A stretch of 64,000 bases of DNA from Methylomonas sp. 11b (GCF_000515215.1 NZ_KI911557.1:806001-870000), one strand, 5' to 3'. Positions 17,319 to 26,211 are shown, counted from the first letter of the stretch. Numbers and translations: made by a program. Notes: a model not told the origin generated them from the sequence alone.

Positions 17319-17516
17319 ATGTTTCGTACCGAACGATTTTTGTCCGTGGCTAATCCTGATACCGGTCTTCCCGCGTGGTATTTTTTGACTCGGGAAGGCC
17401 GGAGAGGGCCGTTTTCCTCTAAAACCAATGCCCAGGTGGCGCTGCATCATTACATCGATGGCTGCGCCCGACAGGGACTTGCCAGCCGGCGCACGCGGTT
17501 GTTGGCCAACGGCTAA
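17319..17516 (+). CDS. Small protein, DUF6316-like, 65 residues
   Basis: The protein starts MFRTERFLSVANPDTGLPAW and contains WYFLTREGRRGPF followed by a helix-like ALHHYIDGC. The combination of W-Y/F, TREG, GPF and an A-x-x-x-Y-I segment resembles the small DUF6316 family found in gammaproteobacteria; this is pattern recognition only. The frame is open further upstream, but that part runs through REP-linked repeat sequence, so the ATG at 17319 is preferred. It converges with the glycosyltransferase gene, with stops 4 bases apart. Its function is unknown. Confidence 0.55.
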   Translation: MFRTERFLSVANPDTGLPAWYFLTREGRRGPFSSKTNAQVALHHYIDGCARQGLASRRTRLLANG

Positions 17517-17520
17517 TCGT

Positions 17521-18621
17521 TTATCGACTTTGCCCGGCCCTGACTTGACCGGATAAAAAAGCACGGATGTCGGCGCAAGTTGTCTCCCATTTTGGTTGGG
17601 CGGCGTATGAATGCAGTGCATTGGCGCCCAGTTGCGCCAGCAGATGACGATTTTCATGCAGGATCTGCAACACATTTGCTAAGGCGCCATGATCTTCAGG
17701 CTGGATCAAATAGCCGTTTCCCCCTTCACGAATAATCTCCCACGCAGCGCCAGACCTTGTGCCGATCACGGGCAAGCCAAATTGCAGGGCTTCCACATAG
17801 ACAATGCCGTAGCTTTCATAAGCGGACGGCATGACTAGTAGCTGATTTTGCCGATATAAAACGGCTAGCGCTTCATCTTGCACGGGACCGAGCAAGGACA
17901 CGCTTTGGTTTAATCCAGCATCGCGAATCAGGGCTTTAATTTGCGCGACATAGCCGGGCTCCATATCCAGCCGTCCGGCCACGTTGAGCTGGTAGTCCTG
18001 TGCCGGCAGTTGGCTAAGGGCTTTTATCAAAACATGCAAGCCCTTGCGGCGGATGACGTTACCCACCAGCACTATTCTTAGCGATCCGGGCTTCAGCGCG
18101 CGCTTCAAAACGGCTGCCGGGCTTATATTGTCATGGGCAAAATTATCACCGGCGGGCACTGCGATGCAGTGCGGCGGTAAAGCGCCGGCCAACAGCTGAC
18201 GGATTTGAGTTAGGGTGGTCTGGCTGTTGGCGATGATGCCGTCCACGGTTTGCAAATAACGGCGTTCAACAATCCGGTAAAGCCAGGCGCTGTGCCAGGG
18301 CGCTTGGTCTATGCTAGCCAGCAGGTGCACCAGGGCGATTAGCGGAATGCCGAGTTGCTTGCTGATGCGCCGATTCAAATAAAACACGGCCGGATGAACC
18401 ATGGCGTCCTGAATCAGAACATCCAACTTGGCTGCAGCGATGTTTTTCAATAAATCGCCGTGAATATTCTCTGCCAACAACCGCCAATAATTGTGCGGCG
18501 GCAGATTGATAATGCTTACCTGATCACCTCGGCTTCGCAGGTAAGACACCAGTTTGCGGTTATACAAATAGCCGCCACTGACGCTGTCCATGTCGCCAAC
18601 GACGAGCAAGCCGACATGCAC
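17521..18621 (-). CDS. Glycosyltransferase family 4 (GT-B fold)
   Basis: A 366-residue protein with an N-terminal Rossmann start (MHVGLLVVGDMDSVSGGYLY) and a C-terminal Glycos_transf_1 domain. The latter includes IVLVGNVIRRKGLHVLIKAL, LLGPVQDEALAVLYRQ and the E-x7-E motif in YESYGIVYVEAL (about residues 270-280). Such retaining enzymes transfer a sugar from a nucleotide or other donor. The chosen start is GTG at 18621, 13 bases after the stop of the PTPS-like gene, so it is the last gene of a five-gene minus-strand operon with ribA, RibD_C, MDR and PTPS-like genes. No other cell-wall or polysaccharide gene is nearby, so the acceptor may be the small molecule made by the operon; that is inference. 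Confidence 0.85.
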   Translation of the reverse strand: MHVGLLVVGDMDSVSGGYLYNRKLVSYLRSRGDQVSIINLPPHNYWRLLAENIHGDLLKNIAAAKLDVLIQDAMVHPAVFYLNRRISKQLGIPLIALVHLLASIDQAPWHSAWLYRIVERRYLQTVDGIIANSQTTLTQIRQLLAGALPPHCIAVPAGDNFAHDNISPAAVLKRALKPGSLRIVLVGNVIRRKGLHVLIKALSQLPAQDYQLNVAGRLDMEPGYVAQIKALIRDAGLNQSVSLLGPVQDEALAVLYRQNQLLVMPSAYESYGIVYVEALQFGLPVIGTRSGAAWEIIREGGNGYLIQPEDHGALANVLQILHENRHLLAQLGANALHSYAAQPKWETTCADIRAFLSGQVRAGQSR

Positions 18622-18634
18622 GGTGCTTACCGGA

Positions 18635-19012
18635 TTAGAAAGCCAAGCGGTAAGCCGCCCAGCACGTCGCGTTTTCCCAGAGTTTTACCCGCAACCTGCC
18701 GGTTCCCGGTGGATTAATCGCGGCCGCGATTTTTTCACAGATAATGCGGCTAAAGTGCTCGATGCTGGGGTTTAAGCCGGCAAACTCCGGCTTATCGTTG
18801 AGCATTTGATCACGAAAATCCGCCACGATGTCATTCAAAGCCGCTTCGATGGCGACGATGTCCACCAAATAACCATGCTGATCCAGTTGCTCGCCGTCGA
18901 TACACACTTCCGCGATGTAATGGTGTGAGTGGGGTTGGTTTTCACTGCCCCAGTCGCCGCCGATTAAATAATGGTTGGCGATGAAATCTCGACTGACGGC
19001 TACGCTGTACAT
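18635..19012 (-). CDS. PTPS/QueD-family protein with Cys replaced by Glu
   Basis: A 125-residue protein of 6-pyruvoyl-tetrahydropterin synthase fold. The zinc ligands are visible as the His in FIANHYL and the two His of PHSHHY, the equivalent of the family's HGHNY. Later conserved parts are YLVDIVAIEAALNDIV, NPSIEHFSRII and VKLWENATCWAAY (the substrate-anchoring Glu). The catalytic cysteine normally found four residues before HGH in QueD is absent; a Glu stands there (SENQPHSH). Replacement of Cys by Glu is the known mark of PTPS-III enzymes acting on dihydroneopterin triphosphate, but the substrate here is unknown. It sits between an MDR dehydrogenase and a glycosyltransferase. An AGGAAA ribosome-binding site precedes the ATG. 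Confidence 0.8.
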   Translation of the reverse strand: MYSVAVSRDFIANHYLIGGDWGSENQPHSHHYIAEVCIDGEQLDQHGYLVDIVAIEAALNDIVADFRDQMLNDKPEFAGLNPSIEHFSRIICEKIAAAINPPGTGRLRVKLWENATCWAAYRLAF

Positions 19013-19087
19013 ATTATTTTTTCCTTGGGTTCTTTGGTGACTACTCCCCTGTTTGAAAAAATAGGGGAAGTAAATAGCGTTGGAGTT

Positions 19088-20128
19088 TTAATAAGTAAAT
19101 ATGGCTTGCAAGACTTGCTGCGGTTCCTGATCCAGCCGCTTGTAAATGTCTGCGGCTTGGTCGATTGGCATGCGATGACTGATCAGCGCTTGCGGCTTTA
19201 ACCGTCGAATCATTTCCCAAGCCTCTTGGAAGCGGCGGGCTTTATCCCAGCGCCCGGATAATTCCGGCGCAATGCTGCTGACCTGACTGCTGATGAATTT
19301 GATGCGATGGCGATGGGCCACGCCGCCTAATTGCACTGGCGCGGACTTACTGCCATACCAACTGCCAATCACGATGCGCCCGGAATAACTGCACAAGTCG
19401 ATGGCCAGATTCAAAGCTGCCGGCGCACCGCTAACTTCGTAGATTAGGTCGGCACCGGAGTTCGGCGTTGCCGATAACTCCACGGGCAAGCGTAAAGCGT
19501 CTTTCAAATCGGCAATTTCCCTATCTGACTTGGGATCGAACGCTTGACGCACGCCCAACCATTCTGCGTAATTACGGCGTTTGCTGATCTCGTCCAAAGC
19601 CAGTAACTGCGCCAAGGGGAAACGGGCCAATACACTGGATAACAACAAGCCAACGATGCCCTGCCCTAAAACCGCAACCCGTTCCCCCAACGCCGGACTG
19701 CCGTCCAGCACCAGATTAACGGCTGTTTCCATGTTGGCTAAAAATACCGCCGCTTCCGCTTCGATATCGTCCGGCAAAACGATCAGTTGATCTGGCGTGG
19801 CAATAAAATGGCTGGCGTGCGGCTGAAACGAAAACACGCGCTTATCTAACCAAGCGGCATCGACGCCAGCGCCGATTTGTTCGACGTGGCCGACACAAGC
19901 ATAACCATATTGCAAGGGATAAGAGGTTTGTTTCAGTAAGGCTGCCAGCGAGGCATCCAACGCAATATCGGTGGGCAATTGTCCCCGGTAAACCAGCATT
20001 TCCGTACCGGCGCTGATTGCGGAGCAAACACTCTTCACCAGAATTTGCCCCGGCTGAAGTGGCGGCAACTGATTCTCACGGATTTCAACTTCTCCGGGCT
20101 TGGTAAACCAAAGCTGGCGGGCTTTCAC
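19088..20128 (-). CDS. MDR (zinc-alcohol-dehydrogenase-like) oxidoreductase
   Basis: A 346-residue medium-chain dehydrogenase. It has a GroES-like N-terminal domain (LWFTKPGEVEIRE, SAISAGTEMLVYRGQLP, YPLQYGYACVGHVEQIG) and a Rossmann domain with VAVLGQGIVGLLLSSVLARF. The I-S-A-G-T-E sequence, lacking the usual GxxCH zinc site, resembles BchC-like and other non-canonical MDR members. The GTG at 20128 overlaps the TGA of the RibD_C gene by four bases (GTGA) and has GGGAGG ten bases upstream, so it is preferred over an upstream in-frame ATG at 20164. As part of the ribA-led operon it probably oxidises or reduces an alcohol or carbonyl of a pterin or pyrimidine intermediate. Confidence 0.8.
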   Translation of the reverse strand: MKARQLWFTKPGEVEIRENQLPPLQPGQILVKSVCSAISAGTEMLVYRGQLPTDIALDASLAALLKQTSYPLQYGYACVGHVEQIGAGVDAAWLDKRVFSFQPHASHFIATPDQLIVLPDDIEAEAAVFLANMETAVNLVLDGSPALGERVAVLGQGIVGLLLSSVLARFPLAQLLALDEISKRRNYAEWLGVRQAFDPKSDREIADLKDALRLPVELSATPNSGADLIYEVSGAPAALNLAIDLCSYSGRIVIGSWYGSKSAPVQLGGVAHRHRIKFISSQVSSIAPELSGRWDKARRFQEAWEMIRRLKPQALISHRMPIDQAADIYKRLDQEPQQVLQAIFTY

Positions 20129-20841
20129 GCTAGTGCCGCCTCCCGATAATGCAGATTTCCCCACATAATCAAATCCTCGCCCAGCATCTGCGAATGTAGT
20201 GGACGAATTTGCGGCAACTGGCTTTTACAGACCAAATCCAGATTGCCGACGCCCTTGTATCCGCCGACCAAAGTCGGCGCAATGGTCAAAACCAACGCAT
20301 CGGCCAGCTGTGCTTTTAAAAATGCGGTGATGACCTGACTGCCGCCCTCCACCATCAGCGTCCGGATGCCTTTTTCCCAAAGTCGTTGCAGGGCTGCCGA
20401 CAGATCAACGCGCCCATCATCGTCACCCTCTAAGGTGATGATTTCGGCGTTACCGTCAAATTCGCCATCGGGTTTTAAACAGGTTAACAGCCAACACTCT
20501 TTGTCGGTGCGTTGGCACAGGCGAGCGGTCGGCGGTGTGCGTAACCAGCTATCCAAGACGATGGGTTGCGGGTTTTTTCCGGAACATTCGCGCACCGTCA
20601 ATTGCGGATCGTCAGTCAGCACCGTGCCGATACCAACCAGAATACCGTCGTGCAGACTGCGGAGTTGGTGGGTTAAACGCCGGGATTCGTTACCGCTCAA
20701 ACCCAGGGTTTCTCCAGCGCGGGTAGTGATGCTGCCGTCCCAGCTTTGTGCGTAACTCAGCGTAACAAAAGGCCGTTCGGCTGTTTCGGAAAACGCGGTT
20801 TGGGCGGTCAGCCAGCGCTCAATCTGCTGGTTCACAATCAT
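20125..20841 (-). CDS. RibD C-terminal (reductase) domain protein, stand-alone
   Basis: A 238-residue protein with the dihydrofolate-reductase-like fold of the RibD reductase. Visible blocks are PFVTLSYAQSWDGSIT, LSGNESRRLTHQLRSLHDGI, LVGIGTVLTDDPQLTVR and TLMVEGGSQVITAFL. The cytidine-deaminase-like half of bacterial RibD is missing, so it can only reduce, as archaeal and fungal reductases do on the undeaminated GTP cyclohydrolase II product. The gene overlaps the end of ribA by 23 bases and the start of the MDR gene by 4, indicating tight co-expression. Together with ribA this suggests reduction of 2,5-diamino-6-ribosylamino-pyrimidinone phosphate or a related compound. Confidence 0.85.
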   Translation of the reverse strand: MIVNQQIERWLTAQTAFSETAERPFVTLSYAQSWDGSITTRAGETLGLSGNESRRLTHQLRSLHDGILVGIGTVLTDDPQLTVRECSGKNPQPIVLDSWLRTPPTARLCQRTDKECWLLTCLKPDGEFDGNAEIITLEGDDDGRVDLSAALQRLWEKGIRTLMVEGGSQVITAFLKAQLADALVLTIAPTLVGGYKGVGNLDLVCKSQLPQIRPLHSQMLGEDLIMWGNLHYREAALA

Positions 20842-21475
20842 GCGCGGTTCTCACGCTTACCCTAGCAGCGGCAGGTTTGACCTGCAATAGATGATCCATG
20901 CGCCGAGCTTTGGTCAGCAAATAGCCTTCGTTGTCCGCATTGACTGTGGCTTCCAAAGGAAAACGGGCATTCACCAGAATACCTTCGCTTTCCAAGGCAT
21001 GAATCTTTGCGGGATTGTTGGTCATCAGGCGTATCGAATGGACACCGAGCTCTTCGAGAATGCGGGCCGCCAAGGAATAGTCTCTTTCGTCGGCGCCATG
21101 CCCTAATAGCAGATTGGCGTCCACCGTGTCGTAACCCTGGTCTTGCAGATTGTAGGCGCGCATTTTTTGCAATAAGCCGATGCCGCGCCCTTCCTGGCGT
21201 AGGTAGACTAAAACGCCGGCGCCTTGGCTGGCGATCAATTGCAGCGAGCGATCCAGTTGTTCGCCGCAGTCGCAGCGTCTGGAACCCAGCACGTCGCCGG
21301 TAAAACATTCCGAATGGATACGCACCAAGACGTTTTCGGCGTCGGTGACGTTGCCCATCACAAAGGCCAGATGCTCTTTGTTATCCAGGGTGTTGCTGTA
21401 ATAGCAGAGTTGAAAGTCGCCATACGCCGTGGGGATACGGGTGCTGGCAAGTCGGGAAACGGTAGGTTTGGACAT
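20819..21475 (-). CDS. ribA: GTP cyclohydrolase II
   Basis: A 218-residue GTP cyclohydrolase II without a RibB domain. The zinc-binding cysteines are present in HSECFTGDVLGSRRCDCGEQ (C-x10-C-x-C). The GTP-binding and catalytic blocks are VLVYLRQEGRGIGLLQKM and RLMTNNPAKIHALESEGI. The usual D-T-V-E-A-N block reads DTVDANLLLGHGADERDY, a small variation. It hydrolyses GTP to the diaminopyrimidinone that starts riboflavin synthesis. Other riboflavin genes are absent from the window; the gene instead leads an operon with RibD_C, MDR, PTPS-like and GT4 genes. That suggests a dedicated second copy for a special product rather than the housekeeping enzyme. Confidence 0.9.
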   Translation of the reverse strand: MSKPTVSRLASTRIPTAYGDFQLCYYSNTLDNKEHLAFVMGNVTDAENVLVRIHSECFTGDVLGSRRCDCGEQLDRSLQLIASQGAGVLVYLRQEGRGIGLLQKMRAYNLQDQGYDTVDANLLLGHGADERDYSLAARILEELGVHSIRLMTNNPAKIHALESEGILVNARFPLEATVNADNEGYLLTKARRMDHLLQVKPAAARVSVRTAHDCEPAD

Positions 21476-21608
21476 GGTGTTTTCTGAATGCTTAATCCCT
21501 TTAGTAACTCAATTTATGTGCCAGCTCTCAAGCCTTTGTTTGGCCTAGTATTTAGATTATCCGCCACAGACACACTGCTGCCTCACGCACAGCAATTGTT
21601 GACAGCCT

Positions 21609-21622
21609 GTTGTTTAAACAAC
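21609..21622. promoter_or_regulatory. 14-base perfect palindrome upstream of ribA
   Basis: GTTGTTTAAACAAC is a perfect palindrome in the 200-base gap between the ribA start (21475) and the aminotransferase stop (21677). A dimeric regulator could bind it. It is 134 bases upstream of the ribA ATG. No regulator gene lies beside it, so the role is unproven. Confidence 0.3.
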
Positions 21623-21676
21623 TTACCGGAAGCAAAAGACAGGCAATATTTTGGTTGAAAGCCTTTAGCAAATTTA

Positions 21677-22834
21677 TCAAGGGTGGAAGTTACTCAATCG
21701 CCTGACCGCTTCCTGCAAGGTAGCGTCATCCTTAGCAAAGCAAAAGCGAATCAAACCTTCGCCAGCGGCGCTTTGATAAAAGGAACTGCCCGGGATGCTG
21801 GCAACACCCGTCTGTTCCAAAATAGCTAATGCTGCGGCCTTGGCTGTGGGATAACCGAAATGGGCGATGTCGGCCAATACGTAGTAAGCACCTTGCGGCA
21901 CCAGCGGCGTCAACCCAGCAGCCTGCAGGCCGGCGCAAATGATGTCGCGCTTGCGTTGATACTGTGCTCGCAGCTGCTGAAAATAGTCCGGCGGCGCCTG
22001 CAAGCCCGCCGCTGCGCCGTATTGCAAAGGCGACGGCGCGCAGACGTAGAGTAAATCGTTAACCAAATTTATCGCCTGCGCCAATGCCGGTTCGGAGACC
22101 GCATAGCCCAGGCGCCATCCGGTAATGCTAAAAGTTTTGGAAAAGCCCATGATGCTGACGGTACGCTTGGCCAGATTGCCGACGCTGGCCGGGGAAATAT
22201 GTGGCACGCCGTCATAGGTGATGTATTCGTAGATTTCATCGGAAATCACCAACAGATTATGCTGTTCAGCCACTCTCTCGATGATTGCCAACTCGGCGAC
22301 ACTGAATAACTTACCGCTGGGGTTGCTGGGCGTGCAGACCACAATTGCTCGGGTATTGGGTTTTAAAGCGGCACGCAACTCAGCTTCGTCGAGGGCGAAA
22401 GTCGGTGGCGTCAAGGTTAAAAATTGCGGTTCCAGGCCGTTGAGCAAAATCGTATTCAGATGGTAGCCGTAGTAAGGCTCCATCAGCAAAATGCCATCGC
22501 CCGGGTTCAATAGCGCCGTTAAGGTGGCTGCGAATGCACCCGTCGTACCACCGCTAATCACGATTTGGGTATCCGCATCGACTTCCAGACCATTGTCGCG
22601 CTTCAGTTTGGCGGTAATCGCCTGCCGTAATGGCGGCACGCCTTCGGAAGGCGTATAGGTATTTAGGCCGTCTTGAATGGCCTTGATTGCACCGTCGCGC
22701 ACCAATGCCGGGGCCGGCAAATCGCCCAGCCCCTGCCCCAGGTTAATTCCGCCAACGCGTTCGCATTCGCGGGTCATCAAACGGATGTCGGATGGCTGTA
22801 AGTTGGCGATCCGGTTGGCAGCTGGGAAAGTCAT
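21677..22834 (-). CDS. PLP-dependent class I/II aminotransferase
   Basis: A 385-residue fold-type I aminotransferase. The cofactor lysine is in GFSKTFSITGWRLGY. The Asp/Tyr cofactor contacts lie in VISDEIYEYITYDG, the carboxylate-binding Arg is in GLIRFCFA, and CTPSNPSGKL is also typical. The N-terminal GGINLGQGLGDLPAP places it with the kynurenine/methionine/aspartate-type aminotransferases. The ATG at 22834 is chosen over a TTG two codons earlier; neither has a strong ribosome-binding site. It precedes ribA on the same strand by 200 bases and may be independent of that operon. Confidence 0.85.
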   Translation of the reverse strand: MTFPAANRIANLQPSDIRLMTRECERVGGINLGQGLGDLPAPALVRDGAIKAIQDGLNTYTPSEGVPPLRQAITAKLKRDNGLEVDADTQIVISGGTTGAFAATLTALLNPGDGILLMEPYYGYHLNTILLNGLEPQFLTLTPPTFALDEAELRAALKPNTRAIVVCTPSNPSGKLFSVAELAIIERVAEQHNLLVISDEIYEYITYDGVPHISPASVGNLAKRTVSIMGFSKTFSITGWRLGYAVSEPALAQAINLVNDLLYVCAPSPLQYGAAAGLQAPPDYFQQLRAQYQRKRDIICAGLQAAGLTPLVPQGAYYVLADIAHFGYPTAKAAALAILEQTGVASIPGSSFYQSAAGEGLIRFCFAKDDATLQEAVRRLSNFHP

Positions 22835-22908
22835 CGGCAAAATTTTTAAAAGTCAGTTAAAAAAGAAGCGCCATAGCGGCGCTTGAAGTTAGGAGCGTGT
22901 TGAATAGA

Positions 22909-24177
22909 TTAAAAGCGCCGCGACCGGCCGAATTGCAAGGAAAACTGGCTCATCGACAAATCGATTGATTGTCCCGGACTCAATGGATTTGGGCCGGTGA
23001 TGGTTTTCTGCGGCGAATACATGAACGCAAAACTGAGTTCGTCTTGTTTGCTAAGCGCGTGACTTAAGCCGCCGGTCAAGTGCCATTCCTGCACCCCAGG
23101 CGCCAGAATATTGAACAGCACCTCGGAACCTTCGATGGGTTGTTGCCCATAACTTAGGCCGCCGCGCCAAATCCAATCCGGGCTTTGCTGCCACTGCACC
23201 CCGGCTTTATAAATCGTCATGTCGTTCCAGCCAAAACCGCGACCGTCGGCATACCCCAGCAAATTGCCCTGGAAGGTATTGCCGACCGATTTAATCTCGC
23301 TGTAGCGGATATGCTCGACATCAAAGTTGGTGGTCAGCGCCTTGGTAACATCCCAGGACAAACCGACATTAAAGCTGTCCGGAATATCAAAACCACCGCC
23401 CTGGGCAAATAAGCCCGAATAGCGTTCAAACTTGGACATATAAATGCGGCTTTTGTAAGACGCACCCAGCCGCAGCCCTGGCAGCAACTCAGCCAAACCG
23501 CCTATCCGAAAACCGGCGCCGAAAGAATAATCGCGCCCCTGATCCGATAAATGATCCGGTTCACTGGAAAAACCAAATTGACCGAATGTATTCAGGCCTC
23601 TGGCCTTGAAAGTCTGCGCTGCAAAAATCGGCGAAATCCCCAGCGCATATCGGCCTTTGGCAAACGAATGCGCGTAGGTGCCGACGATAAAGGCCTGCGC
23701 CATGTCGATGCCTGTACGACCGGCGCCGAAGGTACCGTTAGCCCCGGTAAACAAGCCATTACCGTTGACCAGTGGTTTGTAATCAGTGTTCATGCCGCCA
23801 TTGCCGTACATGGCCAAACCGAGGGTTTGCGCAGCGTCTAATTTGTAACTCCAACCCAATGTCGGCACCGGGAAATACTCGCTGTCGCTTTCGACCGACC
23901 CGGTCCCTAACATGCCGCCGCCGTTAACTCGATACTCGCGATGCGGACTGAATAATTCAAACTCCAAATCCAGACGATCGCCGACATACGCCAGACCAGC
24001 TGGATTAATCGCGGAAATAATCGCATCCTGCGCAAAAGCGGTGCTCGCCCCCGCCAAGGCCTTGCTCCTGGCGCCGTAGCTGTGGGCAAAATAGCCGTTG
24101 GTTGCGTTGGCTGGAAATGAGGCAGTAACTGCGATTACGGCACCCAACCATGGCAGAAAGGTTTTTGACAACGTCAT
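22909..24177 (-). CDS. OmpP1/FadL/TodX-family outer-membrane transport protein
   Basis: A 422-residue protein with a signal peptide (MTLSKTFLPWLGAVIAVTAS, cleaved after ANA) and the mature N-terminus TNGYFAHSYGARSKALAGAS typical of the FadL family: N-terminal hatch NGYF-GYG-KA-GGA, then AQDAIISAINPAGLAYVG. The remainder is beta-barrel-like, with alternating hydrophobic strands and a C-terminal MSQFSLQFGRSRRF ending in an aromatic. These proteins take up hydrophobic compounds through the outer membrane. Methanotrophs often carry several. A GGGAAA ribosome-binding site precedes the ATG. Confidence 0.88.
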   Translation of the reverse strand: MTLSKTFLPWLGAVIAVTASFPANATNGYFAHSYGARSKALAGASTAFAQDAIISAINPAGLAYVGDRLDLEFELFSPHREYRVNGGGMLGTGSVESDSEYFPVPTLGWSYKLDAAQTLGLAMYGNGGMNTDYKPLVNGNGLFTGANGTFGAGRTGIDMAQAFIVGTYAHSFAKGRYALGISPIFAAQTFKARGLNTFGQFGFSSEPDHLSDQGRDYSFGAGFRIGGLAELLPGLRLGASYKSRIYMSKFERYSGLFAQGGGFDIPDSFNVGLSWDVTKALTTNFDVEHIRYSEIKSVGNTFQGNLLGYADGRGFGWNDMTIYKAGVQWQQSPDWIWRGGLSYGQQPIEGSEVLFNILAPGVQEWHLTGGLSHALSKQDELSFAFMYSPQKTITGPNPLSPGQSIDLSMSQFSLQFGRSRRF

Positions 24178-24680
24178 GTAAGGTTTCCCAAGTGAAAAGC
24201 TTGAGGAAATTCTATCCAGCGCCAGACTCTCTTTAAAAACGATATATTTCGATGTCTATTTCAGAAATTAGCATAACGACGGCAATCCCCACCCAAACCG
24301 CCGAGCCCCTAATTTCGCATGTTTAGCTAACACCCCCGCATCGCAAACTCCTAAGCCTTGACCTGCCTCTACACAAACATCTAAGCAACAAACATTGCTA
24401 GCTCAGCAGCAATCTCCCGTCGATTCCAACACATCCACCAGCAGATCCTTATGAATTTTAAGGATTGCAGTTTAGCGGCATGACATTTGCTTCGTGGTCC
24501 AATAACCACGATCAAGTAGCTCATCGATGATCGTCATTTAATTGCTTATGAGCCTACTGATCGAAAAACGGCATGGATCAAGAAACTTTGGGCAAAACGT
24601 GTGTTGACCGGAAAAAACATAGCTTGACCGACGCCGAATCCCGCTTTAGCAGAATCTATTTCAAATCGACAGGAGTTAAC
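24178..24680. promoter_or_regulatory. Divergent intergenic region with a 7-base inverted repeat
   Basis: About 500 bases between the divergent FadL-like and metallo-hydrolase genes. TCGTGGT and ACCACGA pair at 24492-24498 and 24505-24511 around a 6-base loop, a possible operator or hairpin. The last 108 bases are open in frame with the downstream gene, but the real start at 24681 has an AGGAG site and a signal sequence, so that part is taken as leader. No small gene is supported here. Confidence 0.4.
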
Positions 24681-26153
24681 ATGCACAAATTGCTATACCG
24701 AACGGCTGGTTTAACAGCGTTTATCATCGCCGGTTGCAGTTCGCTACATCAAAATAGCCTCAAATTAGCCAGCGATGCCACCGGCGCCACTCAGGTCAAA
24801 AGCATTGAATTTAGCGGTACCGGTCGCTGGTATCAGTTCGGACAAGCGCCGAGTCCCGATTTACCCTGGCCGCCCTTTGCGCTGAAAAACTACACGGCCG
24901 ACATCAATTACGAAACCGCCAGCGCCCGCGTGCAAATTAGTCGCTTGCAAGAGATAGAGCCCGGACGCAATCGCCCGCAACCGACCGAGCAGAAGGTTGA
25001 TCAATACGTCAGCGGCGCCTATGCCTGGAACGTTGCCCCGCCTGCCGCAGGCGCCAGCAGCGCAACTCCTACCATCACCGCGCAACCGACAGCAATCGAA
25101 GAGCGCGCTGCGGAAATATGGGCCACACCACAAGGATTTTTAAGAGCGGCGCAGACCCATCAGGCCACAATCGAAGAAAAAGGCAACGACACCCAAGTGT
25201 CCTTTACCTTGGACGGCAAATACCGCTACCAGGGCACCCTGAACGCCAACAACCAACTGACGAATGTGAAGACCTGGATTGACAACCCGGTATTGGGCGA
25301 TACCTTGGTAGAAACTCAATACAGCGACTACAAGGTATTTGACGGTGGGTTGTTTCCCAGTCACATCGTGCGTCTGCAAGGCGGCTATCCGGTATTGGAT
25401 TTGAACGTAACAACCGTAAAAGCCAACCCGACAGTAGACATTCCGGTACCTGCCGAAGCAGCCAAGAAGCCGAACACTATCGTCGCAGCTAACAAACTAG
25501 CGGACGGCGTTTATTATTTGACTGGCGGTACGCACCATAGCGTGGCCATCGAACAACTTAACCATGTCGTCTTGGTAGAGGCACCGCAGAACGAAGAACG
25601 CTCACTCGCTCTGATCGAAAAACTGAAGGAAACCATCCCCAATAAGCCGATCAAGTATGTTATTAACACCCATGCACATTTTGATCACAGCGGCGGTTTG
25701 CGCACCTTTGTCGATACAGGGGCCACGATCGTCACCCATCAGCCCAATCAAGCCTATTACGAAAAAATTTGGTCTGCTCCCCACAGCATTCGCCCCGATA
25801 ATCTGGAGAAGTCCAAAAAAACCCCAAACTTCATTAACTTTGCCGGTAAGCAGGTAATTTCTGATGGCAAACGTAACATCGAGATTCATTCCTTGACTGG
25901 CAACAGCCATAACGACGCCTTTGTCGCGGTGTATTTGCCCAAAGAGAAGATATTGATAGAAGCGGATGCTTACACGCCGCCAGCCGCCAACGCCCCAGCC
26001 CCCACCTCTGTGAATCCTTATTCTCTAAACCTGTATGAAACCATTCAAAAGCTTAAATTGGATGTTGGCCAAATAGCTGCATTGCATGGCCCCCGTGTGG
26101 TAACCCTTGCGGATTTGCGAGTGGCGGTTGGCCTGACCAGAGTGGCAAGATAA
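24681..26153 (+). CDS. Lipoprotein with metallo-beta-lactamase-fold hydrolase domain
   Basis: A 490-residue protein. The start MHKLLYRTAGLTAFIIAGCS shows a lipobox (I-A-G-C, Cys at residue 19), so it is probably a membrane-anchored lipoprotein facing the periplasm. The first roughly 280 residues form an extra domain without a recognised family. The C-terminal half is a metallo-beta-lactamase fold with NTHAHFDHSGGLRTF (H-x-H-x-D-H), a third metal region LTGNSHNDAFVAVYLP, and LIEADAYTPP. The final ALHGPRV supplies a late His. The substrate is unknown. The ATG at 24681 has AGGAG seven bases upstream and is preferred to the upstream in-frame ATG at 24573. Confidence 0.8.
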   Translation: MHKLLYRTAGLTAFIIAGCSSLHQNSLKLASDATGATQVKSIEFSGTGRWYQFGQAPSPDLPWPPFALKNYTADINYETASARVQISRLQEIEPGRNRPQPTEQKVDQYVSGAYAWNVAPPAAGASSATPTITAQPTAIEERAAEIWATPQGFLRAAQTHQATIEEKGNDTQVSFTLDGKYRYQGTLNANNQLTNVKTWIDNPVLGDTLVETQYSDYKVFDGGLFPSHIVRLQGGYPVLDLNVTTVKANPTVDIPVPAEAAKKPNTIVAANKLADGVYYLTGGTHHSVAIEQLNHVVLVEAPQNEERSLALIEKLKETIPNKPIKYVINTHAHFDHSGGLRTFVDTGATIVTHQPNQAYYEKIWSAPHSIRPDNLEKSKKTPNFINFAGKQVISDGKRNIEIHSLTGNSHNDAFVAVYLPKEKILIEADAYTPPAANAPAPTSVNPYSLNLYETIQKLKLDVGQIAALHGPRVVTLADLRVAVGLTRVAR

Positions 26154-26211
26154 ATCCAGCCATTCCAGTTATCTTGCATTCCGGCGGCTAATGACTGACC
26201 GCTCGCAATTC

